A DNA stretch of 64,000 bases from an uncultured Sphingobacteriales bacterium (GCA_937871285.1 CALMQS010000015.1:1-64000); one strand, 5' to 3'. Counted from the first letter of the stretch, positions 1-8,420 are shown. Program-made: numbers and translations. The notes: a model not told the origin generated them from the sequence alone.

Positions 1-44
1 TACTCATCGGCTGTTTTTTTGTGTGGTAACTTAAAAATACCGAA

Positions 45-67
45 AAAGGAGGCTTCCCGCCTCCTTT
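45..67 (-). terminator. Rho-independent terminator, likely for the minus-strand gene at 206-818
   Basis: A perfect 9-bp inverted repeat (AAAGGAGGC / GCCTCCTTT) with a 5-nt loop. Read on the minus strand it ends in a short T run (CCTCCTTTTTC), as expected for a terminator about 140 bases after the stop of the outer-membrane gene. On the plus strand only TTTAAATTT follows, so termination there would be weaker. Confidence 0.5.
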
Positions 68-120
68 AAATTTATCAATCAAGTATTTTTACCGGACACT
101 AATGCCTGAAAATCAGGGCT

Positions 121-143
121 TTGTGCCCTTGTGTCTTAGTGGC
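121..143. repeat. Degenerate member of the TTCGTGTCTTCGTGGC intergenic repeat family
   Basis: The stretch reads TTGTG..CTTGTGTCTTAGTGGC. It resembles the arms of the long inverted repeat at 40946-41002 and the segments upstream of purL and at 7422. It lies between the terminator at 45-67 and the stop of the gene at 206-818. No coding function is evident. Confidence 0.35.
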
Positions 144-205
144 ATATCTTCTATACCGGCCTTTTGAGACAGCCTCTTGAACGGAGATAAATATACCAGG
201 TTCTT

Positions 206-818
206 TTAGAAATTAAATGCGGCATTTAAGCCAAACATAGAAGGTTTGAATTCCTTAAGTCCTTTCATGTATGAAAAACGTACTTCAATATTTTTTTGAT
301 GGGAGCCTACGGCAAAACGAATGCCCGCGTTAGCAGCAGGGCCAAATCCTTTTGCATAATACTTTTTTGTGCCAATATCATTACCGAGCGCGTCTGTCAT
401 AAGTAACTCGTCTATCCCTGTTGAGTGATAGCCAAAGCCGCCACCTATAAAATAACCAAATCTTTGCTCATTTTGTTTAGAAGAACCTGCACCTCCATTA
501 AAATTTACCATTAAAGGAATCTGAATCAGGCCTAACAATGTGTTTTCTTCATAAGAGTCTCCTCTGCTTGAATAACTGGCATTGTATGTCCCGGTCAATC
601 CAACTGTAAGTGGAACGCCGGCTGAAACGGAGAAGAATTCAGTTTCAACGAAGGCTACCTGGGGATAATAATGAAGCGTGGCAAATACTTTTGCTTTTAC
701 ATAGGGAGACGGAGGATCGGAAACTAAAAAAACCTATGCCGGCGCCATGCAGGAAGCTTTGCGAAGACGCACTGTGTACAGAGATAATAAGCGCTATAAA
801 GAAAATGGCTTTTTTCAT
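206..818 (-). pseudogene. Outer-membrane beta-barrel protein (PorT/OMP_b-brl-like), split by a frameshift
   Basis: Reading from the ATG at 816-818 gives a normal signal peptide (MKKAIFFIALIISVHSASSQ) and then a glycine-rich start of a barrel, but the frame closes after about 57 codons. Removing one base from the A7 run at 726-732 (T7 on the coding strand) restores one continuous frame of about 204 residues. It runs through alternating hydrophobic/polar beta strands to a C-terminal AFNF, the terminal phenylalanine typical of outer-membrane barrels. The downstream half (206-598) is intact. The break is in a homopolymer, so it may be a true frameshift, phase variation by slippage, or a sequencing error. 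Function beyond an outer-membrane barrel is unknown. Confidence 0.7.
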
Positions 819-1451
819 AAAAGGGGGTTTAGGTTAAATGCAATATTAAGTTACAATTGTATTATTTTAAATAATTTGATAGAAAATTTTGCTTGGTTTA
901 TGCCCGGGCTTCTGTTTCACCTGTCCGGATAACCTATAACCAGATTGTTTTGTGATAGAATTTTAAGTAGCGCCAGTGGTCGGCCAATGCACATTGCTTT
1001 TGCCACGACCAGCGCAGGTGAGAGATGTTACTCAATGTTCCCGCCTTGTGCAAATGCTCAACTTTTGTTATTGGAAATATTATAGCGAAGAGTGAATAAT
1101 GGTTCGTAAGACACAACCCACGACGGGTAAAATTACTCTAAACTTATTTCTATTCCATCCGGTACTTATCTGTTAAAGCATATCGGGAAGTGGTGTTTAG
1201 CAGTCAGATTCAGTATATTAAACAAGTGCAGCACGGAACTGGGCAATAAATGAACATTACTATCGCTGTAGCCCGTACGAATGAAGTGTAGGTCAACAAT
1301 CCTCTGTTCGCTGTTTATTTGCGGAAAATAGCCTGTGGTCAACTCAGCAAAAAACTAAAGCTCTACATCTTGAGTCGTTATATTTTGGATCTTTTATACA
1401 ATATATTTGTGTCTATAATTGTTGTAAGGCGAATAACCCTTGGTATCCCCT
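819..1451. other. Gene-free stretch carrying a palindromic repeat
   Basis: No convincing open frame lies on either strand. The stretch holds the GCRCTGGTC-type palindromic element at 970-1015, a degenerate inverted repeat near 1100 (GGTTCGT...ACACAACC) similar to the hairpin at 10160-10178, and AT-rich DNA just before the gene at 1452. Confidence 0.5.
970..1015. repeat. REP-like palindromic repeat, copy 1 (GCRCTGGTC...GACCAGCGC family)
   Basis: The left arm GCGC-cag-TGGTC (970-981) and right arm GACCAGCGC (1007-1015) enclose about 25 bases. The same arms recur at 5206-5252, 5468-5511 and 12383-12426 with a similar spacer length. This copy has a 3-base insertion in the left arm. Confidence 0.5.
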
Positions 1452-3926
1452 ATGCCCAAATTATTTATATCAGCCATCTTATGTTTATCAGTGATGACAG
1501 CATCTTCCCAATTGCCTCTGCTAAACTGGGTTAAAGCTTTTGAAGCATACAATGCGGGCAATAGCAATGCCAGGACAGTAGGAATAGATGAACAGGGAAA
1601 TGTTTATTCAGCGGGTTGGTTTGAGAATTCAGTTGATTTTGATCCGGGATCTGGGGTTTATATGATGACAGGGGGAAGCCAGTTTCAATCCGGTGTGTAT
1701 ATTTCCAAATTAGATGCGAATGGAAATTTTGTTTGGGCTAAGCAGATTCCGGCGCTCCTTGAGTTTAGCCAGGTAGAGCTTAAAGTTGACAGAACAGGCA
1801 ATGTTTATCTTGCTTCAGATTCGAGAGGCGCTGCTGATATGGATCCGGGGCCGGGGGTGCATATGATGACGCCGACAGGTTTCAGAGATGTTTTTGTTGT
1901 AAAATTGAATACGGACGGCAATTTTGTATGGGCAAAACAGTTTGGGGGACCAGGAGATACCGGACCCCAGTCGTATATGATAGAACTTGACCCGGATAAT
2001 AATGTAATTGTTGGTGGTGCATTCAACAACACGGTTGATTTTGATCCGGGCCCCGGTACATTGAACCTAACTTCCAGCGCTCATTTCCAGGCTTTTATTG
2101 TTAAACTGAGTAATGATGGAGAACTTATCTGGGCAAAGCAATTCGGCAATGGTCCCGAAGTGTATAGCGGCTGCAATATCACAGATATAAAATGCGATGC
2201 TCAGGGAAATATTGTTATTGTCGGTTCTTTTGCCAGGACCTGTGATTTTGATCCGGGCCCGGGAGTATATAATGTAACAAGCGTAGCGGGAAACAGTAGT
2301 AATGGATTCATTTGTAAACTGGATGCCAGCAGTAATTTTGTTTGGGTAAAAACGTTGCAAGAAAAGAGGGGAGATAACAACTACTTCATTACTCCCACGG
2401 GTATAGATATTGATGGTATGAATAATATCCTTACCACTGGTTTTTTTATTGGCGACTTTGATTTCGATCCTGGTGCCGGAGAGCAAAACTTTTTCAGTAA
2501 CCCTCATGACTGCTATATTTTAAAGCTGGATCAACAGGGTAATTTTGTATGGGCTAAAATAATTGGGAATAGCGAGTCTGATATGGGGAGCGATGTAGCT
2601 GTAGACGCTGCTAATAATGTATATATTATTGGTTCTTTTGGCACCTCGGTTGATTTTGATCCAGGCCCGGGCGTGCATTTTATTAATAGCCCACACTACG
2701 GACTATCTGCCCTAATAAAATTATCATCTGGTGGGGAATTTGTTTATGCAGCACCTTTTCAAAGCATCAGTTACGGCACCAGTTTATTCAGGCGAATGAT
2801 AATGGATGCCGACCATCATATTTATGTTACCGGAACGGCGTACGGAGTAAATGATTTCGATCCCGGACCTGGTGTTTTTTCATTTACTGGTGGTCCTTTT
2901 GTTTTAAAACTCGGGCCCTGTTTGAATGCGACCAGCTCTACGTTGAATATCAGTACCTGCAACAGTTATACATTAAACAACCAAACCTTCGATTCAACGG
3001 GAACCTATCTGCAAACTATTTTAAACGTTTCGGGATGTGATTCCCTGATTACACTTAACCTTACCATTAATAAAAAGTTAACGGAACAAACAAAAACGAT
3101 TTGCGATGGGGAGTTCTTTTTTGCGGGGGGTGCCAATCAAATCATAAGCGGAATTTATTATGATACTTTACGAACTGTACTGGGTTGCGACTCGGTTATA
3201 GCAACCCATCTGACAGTGAATCCCAAGCCTTCTCTAAACCTGGGAACCGATAAGAACTTATGCAGGAATACCCAATTAACACTTACACCAGGAGCTTATA
3301 CAAGTTATCTTTGGCAGGATAGTAGCAATGCTGCTACGCTTACAATCAACAGTACGGGTTTATATTGGGTAAGGGTTACCAATATCTTCAGTTGCGAAGC
3401 TACCGATACAATTATGGTGTTGGACATCATAGAGCCACCAACCGGCTTTTTGAGGAAAACGGATAGTGTATGTAGTTATAAGAGCCTGGAGCTGGCACCT
3501 TCCGGTTCTTATACAAGCTATCAATGGTCTACCGGTCAGGCAACTAAAAATATACAGGTGCAAACCCCCGGCACTTATTGGCTGACAGTAACCGATGCTA
3601 ACCGGTGTATTGGAGTTGACACAACTATTGTTTTCGCTAAGCAGTGTATGTTTGGTGTATATGTGCCCACCGCATTTACACCTGACAATAATGGTAAAAA
3701 TGATAAGTTCAAACCAATAGTTTATGGGAAGACGGTGCATTATCACCTGTTGGTTTATAATCGCTGGGGCAGTCTTGTATTTCAAACTACTGACCCGGAA
3801 AAAGGATGGGATGGCACAATAGGCGGAGTATCCCAAAACACTGGTCTGTTTGTATGGGTCTGTTCTTACCAACTCGAAGGAGCGGAGCCGGGAACAGAAA
3901 AAGGGACTGTGCTGCTTATCCGGTAG
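1452..3926 (+). CDS. Secreted DFDPGPG-repeat protein with T9SS type B (CHU_C) sorting domain
   Basis: An 824-residue exported protein. The start at 1452 is chosen because it begins a clean signal peptide ending near TASSQ; a TTG four codons upstream is also open. Residues about 20-490 form seven repeats of about 60 residues. Each has a G-N-V-Y/I strand motif, a FVWAK-like strand and a variant of the loop VDFDPGPGV, and the arrangement resembles a beta-propeller of the SBBP/quinoprotein-like kind. The Asp-Pro-Gly loops could bind calcium. Residues about 495-730 are Cys-containing Ig-like repeats (SxxLNL, SYxWSTGxxT). The last ~90 residues (YVPTAFTPDNNGKNDKF..., YNRWGSLVF..., GWDG) are the gliding-motility C-terminal domain used as a type IX secretion signal. 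It is probably exported and attached to, or shed from, the cell surface. The ligand is unknown. Confidence 0.85.
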   Translation: MPKLFISAILCLSVMTASSQLPLLNWVKAFEAYNAGNSNARTVGIDEQGNVYSAGWFENSVDFDPGSGVYMMTGGSQFQSGVYISKLDANGNFVWAKQIPALLEFSQVELKVDRTGNVYLASDSRGAADMDPGPGVHMMTPTGFRDVFVVKLNTDGNFVWAKQFGGPGDTGPQSYMIELDPDNNVIVGGAFNNTVDFDPGPGTLNLTSSAHFQAFIVKLSNDGELIWAKQFGNGPEVYSGCNITDIKCDAQGNIVIVGSFARTCDFDPGPGVYNVTSVAGNSSNGFICKLDASSNFVWVKTLQEKRGDNNYFITPTGIDIDGMNNILTTGFFIGDFDFDPGAGEQNFFSNPHDCYILKLDQQGNFVWAKIIGNSESDMGSDVAVDAANNVYIIGSFGTSVDFDPGPGVHFINSPHYGLSALIKLSSGGEFVYAAPFQSISYGTSLFRRMIMDADHHIYVTGTAYGVNDFDPGPGVFSFTGGPFVLKLGPCLNATSSTLNISTCNSYTLNNQTFDSTGTYLQTILNVSGCDSLITLNLTINKKLTEQTKTICDGEFFFAGGANQIISGIYYDTLRTVLGCDSVIATHLTVNPKPSLNLGTDKNLCRNTQLTLTPGAYTSYLWQDSSNAATLTINSTGLYWVRVTNIFSCEATDTIMVLDIIEPPTGFLRKTDSVCSYKSLELAPSGSYTSYQWSTGQATKNIQVQTPGTYWLTVTDANRCIGVDTTIVFAKQCMFGVYVPTAFTPDNNGKNDKFKPIVYGKTVHYHLLVYNRWGSLVFQTTDPEKGWDGTIGGVSQNTGLFVWVCSYQLEGAEPGTEKGTVLLIR

Positions 3927-4245
3927 TCATTGCTTTTATTTTCGTGGCTGGCACGGGTTAGGTAGCATTGCTTTTCGAATAGCCGGAAGAATATGCGATG
4001 TACGAAGTTTGGGAGGCATCGCACAGCAGGCGGTAAAGAAATGGTCAGGGCAGATGCCTCCTTTGTCGGTATGACAGGCAGCGGTGTAATGCCCGGCATT
4101 GGTACTGCAGTTCATCATAGTTACTTCTGCTTGTCATTCCAACGCAGCTTGCCTACGGCAGGCAGGGAGGAATCTATGAGATTTTGCCGGATGCATTTAT
4201 TTATTATTATGAAGCACAAGCGAGACGCCTTACGCCTGTATTGGG
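3927..4245. other. Gene-free stretch with three dispersed-repeat fragments
   Basis: No supported gene. It contains a TAGCATTG..TTTCGAATAGCC segment (3963-3986, related to 7291-7310 and 5131-5152), a GTCATTCC...GGAATCTATGAGAT element (4131-4188) with a TGCC..GGCA palindrome inside it, and a GCACAAGCGAGACGC element (4214-4228). Confidence 0.5.
4131..4188. repeat. TTGTCATTCC...GGAATCTATGAGAT dispersed repeat with nested palindrome
   Basis: TTGTCATTCC at the left and GGAATCT at the right are the ends of a repeat type common between Bacteroidota genes. Between them lies TGCCTACGGCAGGCA, an imperfect palindrome related to the perfect-core CTGCCGGCAG element at 30237-30258. A similar GTCATTTCGAAC...GAAATC repeat occurs at 14902-15060. 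Confidence 0.4.
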
Positions 4246-4620
4246 TTAATATCTGTTTATCCACCAAACCTGCAGGTATCCATCAAAAATACTGGGAATG
4301 CCTGTATTAATACGCTCATGAAATAAGTTTAACCGATCCTGGTCAGACATATTTAAAAAGATTTCCTTTATAGTTAAATGTTCGTTTTCCGGGTTTTTGC
4401 CATTAAGCCATTCGTTAATTTTCAATGTTTCTTCATATTGCTGCACTGCATCCTGGTATGGTTTATATGATTTTCTGAATAACTTTGACCAACTCGGATT
4501 TTCCTGATGAAATTTTGCTGCTTCTTCCGAATTGGCAATAGTATCGGCTTGTTGCTTTAGCATTTCTATCGCTTCACTAATGGTAGTGTTACCGCTAATT
4601 TCAAGTTTCGACTGGTCCAT
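4246..4620 (-). CDS. Hypothetical protein, 124 aa
   Basis: A soluble, acidic, helix-rich protein from an ATG at 4620. There is no signal peptide or membrane segment and no family I recognise. Notable stretches are an N-terminal helical part (ISEAIEMLKQQADTIA) and a Trp-containing C terminus ending YLQVWWINRY. The stop is about 36 bases upstream of the next minus-strand gene's end, so the lipoprotein at 4657-5022 and this gene could be co-transcribed, lipoprotein first. Only moderate confidence that it is expressed. Confidence 0.55.
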   Translation of the reverse strand: MDQSKLEISGNTTISEAIEMLKQQADTIANSEEAAKFHQENPSWSKLFRKSYKPYQDAVQQYEETLKINEWLNGKNPENEHLTIKEIFLNMSDQDRLNLFHERINTGIPSIFDGYLQVWWINRY

Positions 4621-4656
4621 TGTTTTTGAGTTTGGCGCTATATTAAATGTCTGCCA

Positions 4657-5022
4657 TTAGTTGTCAACTTGGATTTTATAAGTCTTTCCATCTTCGCCTT
4701 CAATAACACAAAAGCCGTCTTTATCAAGTTCTTCAGGTGTTATGTGGTCATTATCAAGCCAGCCGCCATTTGGAAAGCTTATTTGAACTACCTCGTAATT
4801 TTCTACTTCAACATCCAATGTGTATTCCTGGCTGTAACCTGTTTCAGGGTTGTAATAGTCCACTGTTGCAGAATGCGGTCCGTCTTCAAACCTGCATTCA
4901 CTATCATCTGATTCTGTTCCTTCTTTTTCAGAACGTTCATGCGATGTATCAGTACAATGAGTTAAGGTTCCTAATAAAAAGAATAGTATGAAGGCTTTTG
5001 AGAGTATCATAAAATAACGCAC
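4657..5022 (-). CDS. Small putative lipoprotein, 121 aa
   Basis: It starts MRYFMILSKAF with a hydrophobic segment ending in the lipobox LTHC near residue 23, so the mature protein would be lipid-anchored. The mature part is very acidic (many Glu/Asp) and has three further cysteines. It includes paired motifs (YSQEYTLDVEVENY and EDGKTYKIQVDN) that look like beta strands, and short acidic loops. I do not recognise a domain. The signal peptide supports a real gene. It lies upstream of the 124-residue hypothetical gene on the same strand. Confidence 0.6.
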   Translation of the reverse strand: MRYFMILSKAFILFFLLGTLTHCTDTSHERSEKEGTESDDSECRFEDGPHSATVDYYNPETGYSQEYTLDVEVENYEVVQISFPNGGWLDNDHITPEELDKDGFCVIEGEDGKTYKIQVDN

Positions 5023-5121
5023 AAGGTTTGTTTTCCTTGTTATACGAACTTATCTTCTTTTTATTGTGCTTAATAACAAGCCTTGATAATTTCGTTTTGC
5101 ATTACCAGTATGTAGCTCGGG

Positions 5122-5161
5122 TATAGGTTTGGTAGCATTGTTTTGCATAGCTAAACCTATA
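5122..5161. repeat. Inverted repeat TATAGGTTT / AAACCTATA
   Basis: Perfect 9-bp arms at 5122-5130 and 5153-5161 flank a 22-base loop (GGTAGCATTGTTTTGCATAGCT). The loop resembles the segment at 3963-3986 and 7291-7310, which suggests a small mobile or recombinogenic palindromic element. No T tract follows, so it is not an obvious terminator. Confidence 0.4.
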
Positions 5162-5205
5162 TGACATCGTTACTTATCTTATTACTTTAAACAAGTAACA
5201 TCAAG

Positions 5206-5252
5206 GCACCGGTCAGGGTTGGCATATTGGCTGTTACTACAAAGACCAGCGC
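5206..5252. repeat. REP-like palindromic repeat, copy 2
   Basis: GCACCGGTC (5206-5214) and GACCAGCGC (5244-5252). The similarity to the copy at 12383-12426 extends about 30 bases further left (TTATCTTATT..TTTAAACAAGT in both), so the unit is about 75-80 bp. It lies directly against the remnant coding frame at 5261-5386. Confidence 0.55.
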
Positions 5253-5260
5253 CAGAAGAG

Positions 5261-5386
5261 TTCAATGTTAATCCCATTGAAGAAATTAAAAAATTACACG
5301 AGGAAAAAATTGCTTCGTTTGAGCGTATGCTGAAAGAAAAGGATGAAATGATGGCAAGGTTAGAAAAGTTAATGGAGAGGAAGTAG
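5261..5386 (+). pseudogene. C-terminal remnant of a helix-turn-helix regulator
   Basis: About 41 codons read FNVNPIEEIKKLHEEKIASF and continue as a highly charged coiled coil (ERMLKEKDEMMARLEKLMER) to a TAG stop. Bacteroidota XRE-family regulators often end in such a coiled coil after the DNA-binding domain. No start codon or helix-turn-helix lies upstream; the palindromic repeat at 5206-5252 occupies that position. Identification as an XRE remnant is inference from this tail only. Confidence 0.4.
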
Positions 5387-5438
5387 GTGAGGAAATAAAG
5401 CTGGTACTATTGTTTATCATCAGCTTACTCCTTATAGT

Positions 5439-5511
5439 ACACAAGCGAGACGCTTTCGTCTGCGTATGCACTGGTCAGCCAATACATAGTGCTTTTAATA
5501 CAAACCAGCAC
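5439..5511. repeat. Composite repeat: GCGAGACGC element plus REP-like palindrome, copy 3
   Basis: ACACAAGCGAGACGC at 5439-5453, with AGACG-cttt-CGTCT forming a small hairpin, is followed by GCACTGGTC (5468-5476) and AACCAGCAC (5503-5511). This shows two repeat families adjacent in one unit. The first also occurs alone at 4214 and 10321, the second alone at 970, 5206 and 12383. Confidence 0.5.
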
Positions 5512-5663
5512 GAGTGAGGGAGATTTTATGGGACTTACACAGCTTGGCGAAGCAACCTATATTCGTTTATGTTCGTTGCAAAAAAATGCAAGGAATAGGA
5601 TTGTGATTAATTATAATTATAAGCTATCTTTAAAATACAAATCAATAAAAATAAAGTAGACGT

Positions 5664-6305
5664 ATGCAGAACCCTTGGAGAAAATTACGCAAAGAAGGTC
5701 CATATATCTTGGAAGAAGATATGGATGCAGTATTACGGTATAACCAAAAGGCAAAGGATAATTATAAACTTATGGATGAATTAATGCCTGTGCCGTTTGT
5801 TGGTAATGTTCTCGATAGTGAGATTATAATTCTCATGTTAAATCCTAGATATCGTTCAGAAAATAAAATAAAGGAAAATGAAAATTACAAAGAGAAATTG
5901 ATAAAGGTGTTTAATCATGAACCTGTTGAGTATCCATTTTTCTTTTTGGATCCGAATGTCGTTATTGGGAAAAAATATTGGTCGTCTAAATTGAAAGGAT
6001 TAAAAAAAATTTATAAAAGCGAGGAGCAGGTTTCCAAAAATGTATCAACGATCCAATTGCAGCCATATCATTCTACCCAATTCAAATTATTGAAAGATAT
6101 TCCTTCACAAAAATATAATGCCTATTTAGTAAGGAAAGCAATTGAAAGGAAAGCCTTTATCATAATAGCGCGTGGGAAAAAACATTGGTTGCAGTTAGTA
6201 CCGGAATTAGAGTCCTATAATTATTTTACATTGAATAGTTGGAGATCACCATCCATTAGTGAGAAAAATTGTCCTAAATTGTTTGAAGTATTAAAAGCTC
6301 AATAG
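5664..6305 (+). CDS. Uracil-DNA-glycosylase-like protein of unknown function
   Basis: A 213-residue soluble protein from an ATG. The centre carries PFVGNVLDSEIIILMLNPRY (about residues 44-63), which matches the strand-and-loop core of the uracil-DNA-glycosylase superfamily (usually GxxxxxxIxxLGxNPG). Later come QLQPYHST (about 132-139), AFIIIARGKKHWLQLVP (about 164-180) and LNSWRSPSIS (about 192-201), in the order seen in UDG-like proteins annotated from many bacterial accessory regions. The canonical catalytic Asp/His residues are not clear, so glycosylase activity is uncertain. Low GC and isolation among repeats suggest an acquired gene. Fold assignment moderate, function unknown. Confidence 0.6.
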   Translation: MQNPWRKLRKEGPYILEEDMDAVLRYNQKAKDNYKLMDELMPVPFVGNVLDSEIIILMLNPRYRSENKIKENENYKEKLIKVFNHEPVEYPFFFLDPNVVIGKKYWSSKLKGLKKIYKSEEQVSKNVSTIQLQPYHSTQFKLLKDIPSQKYNAYLVRKAIERKAFIIIARGKKHWLQLVPELESYNYFTLNSWRSPSISEKNCPKLFEVLKAQ

Positions 6306-6457
6306 CCTTTGCTAAACCTAATTTCCTTATCTGGGGCAATGTTCGGATTTGCCGGTCACTTAAGCCCTAAATATAACCTGATTGTATCAGGGAATTGAAA
6401 ACAAAGGCTCATTACATCCGCCAGAGCTAAACTACTGCGGAAATAAAAAGCGGTAAA

Positions 6458-7159
6458 ATGAAAGGTGAAATAAATGTACATAGATCTATTATCTATTCTA
6501 AGCAGTGGGACAACAAGCGTCTTGTAGAAATAGCAACTGAATTGGGGACTGAAGTGATGTTCAAGAAGGAGTATCATAGGAATGTTTTAGGTTATTTTTA
6601 TGGTACAATCGTAGCAGAAACTGAAAAAGAGATTTTTTATTTCCCTATGACAACAGAGTTGACGTACGGCATTTTGCCTGATTCTGATTTAGAAAATTGT
6701 ATTGGGAGGTCATTTAGTTGGCCAATATTAAAAGCAAATAGCTTGGAACCAGAAGGGTATAATTCAGGATTTTTTATTTCTGGTGATCAAGAGGAAATGA
6801 TTCCATTCGAGGCACTCGAACAACCGGAAATAAAAGAATTTTCAGACGAAAAGATGAGAGACTTAAATGAAATAACCATGTCTGATGCTTTTGAAAGCAA
6901 AAAAATAAAAGAAATAAGAATCGTTGATAACCAGTTTTTATTTTCTAATCCAAGTTGGAATAACCCTTTTATGATAATAAACAATTGCTCAGTTAGATTG
7001 TCTTACAGTGTATCTTCCATGACATTGTGCCAGATTATTAGAGATTTTGATCTTTTGACTTTTTATTATTTTAAGGATATAAGTTCTTCAAATTGGTACT
7101 TCAGACTAGGTCTTCCTAGAATGCCTGAATTTTCAGTGTCTCGACCAGCCTTCCAGTAA
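6458..7159 (+). CDS. Hypothetical protein, 233 aa
   Basis: A soluble protein with no signal peptide, membrane segment or motif I recognise. It is rich in aromatic residues and has a central acidic stretch (EFSDEKMRDLNEITMSDAF, about 127-145). AT-rich composition matches the preceding UDG-like gene, 152 bases upstream on the same strand, and differs from the housekeeping block after 15.3 kb. An acquired accessory gene is likely. The ORF is long and uninterrupted, which supports coding. Confidence 0.5.
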   Translation: MKGEINVHRSIIYSKQWDNKRLVEIATELGTEVMFKKEYHRNVLGYFYGTIVAETEKEIFYFPMTTELTYGILPDSDLENCIGRSFSWPILKANSLEPEGYNSGFFISGDQEEMIPFEALEQPEIKEFSDEKMRDLNEITMSDAFESKKIKEIRIVDNQFLFSNPSWNNPFMIINNCSVRLSYSVSSMTLCQIIRDFDLLTFYYFKDISSSNWYFRLGLPRMPEFSVSRPAFQ

Positions 7160-7563
7160 AGTTAAATGAATAGACTGCCGATAATTGAATGTGACTACGA
7201 AAAACAAAAGAGCTTTTTAATTTATATTGTTTTTATGAAGTTATAGTCTGTATAACAATTCGGAAGGTTTCCCTGCTGGTGCAGGTTTGAGCGTTGTCTT
7301 TCGAATAGCCAGGTCTCCCCCTACGCAAGGCAAGTTGTATAGTCTTTTTACTGGGCAGTCTGTCCATTGCTTTTGCTATGTGATACCAAATCCCATAATC
7401 CCAAACCTTAATTGCTTCCCGTTTCGTAATTTCGCTGCTTCCTATACTCTTTGATATATTCATCTGTCGGCAGGGGTCTTAGCCTGCCGGAAAAACCCAA
7501 TGCTTATTCCATACCGTAGCTATCTTTACCCGCGAAAACAAACTTCAAATACTTTGCTCCGTT
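7160..7563. other. Gene-free stretch with repeat fragments
   Basis: It contains CGTTGTCTTTCGAATAGCC (7292-7310, related to 3963-3986) and TTTCGTAATTTCG.TGCTTCCT (7422-7443), nearly the same as the segment at 15255-15275 upstream of purL. A CGGCAGG/CCTGCCG inverted repeat lies at 7468-7489. Both flanking genes read rightward. A candidate promoter for the gene at 7564 is not clear. Confidence 0.45.
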
Positions 7564-8415
7564 ATGAAGAAAATCATTTTTAGTGGATGTCTCGCTTTGC
7601 TCAGTACCTTCTGCGCAATGGCACAACAACAGCCTGTATACGAGGTGTATGCTTTAAAGTATGCCAGTTTGAACAGGCTTACACCGATCGCTGACTGGGT
7701 GCAGGGCGGCCCGGCCAACGACAACATCAACATTGCATTTGTGTTCTGGCTGATAAAAGGTAACAATGGTAAAAATATACTCGTGGACGCCGGTTGCTCA
7801 GCCGATCTTCCGAATGCTGTAGATTTTGGACTGACTGCAGCTATGCGCCCCGATTCTGTGCTTTTGCAGGCAGGTGTAAAAGCGGAAGCGGTAACAGATA
7901 TCATTATTTCACATCCGCATTGGGATCATATCAATGGCATCAATTTATTTCCCAACGCACAGATCTGGATACAAAAAGAGGACTACAATTATTACGCAGG
8001 GCAGGCCTGGCAGAAAGACGCCAACCGCGGTGGCTTTGTTAAGCGGGATATTCTTACGCTTGTAGACCTGAATGTTTCCGGGAAAGTTACGCTGGTGAAT
8101 GGCGACAACAAAGAAATTATACCCGGCATTACGGTGTACACCGGTTCAAAACATACCTACGAGTCACAATATGTGCTGGTGCAATCCGGTAAAGACAGGA
8201 TCCTTATCGCATCAGACAATGTATGGGTATATGATAACCTGAAGCGCATGTTACCGCCTCCGTCTTATGGCACTTATGATGCAAAAGCCTATGTGGCAGC
8301 CATGCAAAGAATGAAAACACTCGCATCCGAAACTGACTTTATCCTGCCGGGACATGACGATCAGCTCTTTTCAAAATTTAGGCATATTACTGAGCGTGTG
8401 GTGCAGATAAAATGA
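7564..8415 (+). CDS. Secreted metallo-beta-lactamase-fold hydrolase, AHL-lactonase-like
   Basis: 283 residues with a signal peptide ending near AMAQQQ (residue ~21). The metal-binding motif SHPHWDHINGI (about residues 116-126) is the HxHxDH signature of the metallo-beta-lactamase fold. DAGC before it, SDN (about 219) and LPGHDD (about 262) supply the later metal ligands. The layout (lid strand, DAG, HxHxDH, TGSKHT, SDN, PGHD) matches the N-acyl-homoserine-lactonase branch. It would act in the periplasm or outside the cell on lactones or related esters. The substrate is not determinable; quorum quenching is a possibility only. It converges with the lipoprotein hydrolase at 8421 with a 5-base gap. 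Confidence 0.8.
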   Translation: MKKIIFSGCLALLSTFCAMAQQQPVYEVYALKYASLNRLTPIADWVQGGPANDNINIAFVFWLIKGNNGKNILVDAGCSADLPNAVDFGLTAAMRPDSVLLQAGVKAEAVTDIIISHPHWDHINGINLFPNAQIWIQKEDYNYYAGQAWQKDANRGGFVKRDILTLVDLNVSGKVTLVNGDNKEIIPGITVYTGSKHTYESQYVLVQSGKDRILIASDNVWVYDNLKRMLPPPSYGTYDAKAYVAAMQRMKTLASETDFILPGHDDQLFSKFRHITERVVQIK

Positions 8416-8420
8416 ATAAC

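Larger units (their letters stand above)
5023..5663. other. Repeat-rich stretch with a remnant of a regulator gene
   Basis: No intact gene. In order it contains a 9-bp inverted repeat TATAGGTTT/AAACCTATA (5122-5161), the palindromic repeat at 5206-5252, the tail of a broken XRE-type gene (5261-5386), the GCGAGACGC element (5439-5453), another palindromic repeat (5468-5511), and AT-rich DNA before the gene at 5664. Confidence 0.5.

Noticed and set aside
610..932. Small plus-strand genes at 610-837 and 747-932
   Set aside because: They lie in the complement of the frameshifted outer-membrane gene and have no motif or signal.
934..1116. Minus-strand 60-codon frame
   Set aside because: It is made of the palindromic repeat at 970-1015 and flanking DNA.
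2067..2507. Antisense gene of 146 codons inside the CHU_C protein gene
   Set aside because: It is the complement of repetitive coding DNA, lacks a family motif, and the plus-strand protein is strongly supported.
3360..3872. Antisense gene of 170 codons
   Set aside because: Complement of Ig-like and CHU_C coding sequence; no independent evidence.
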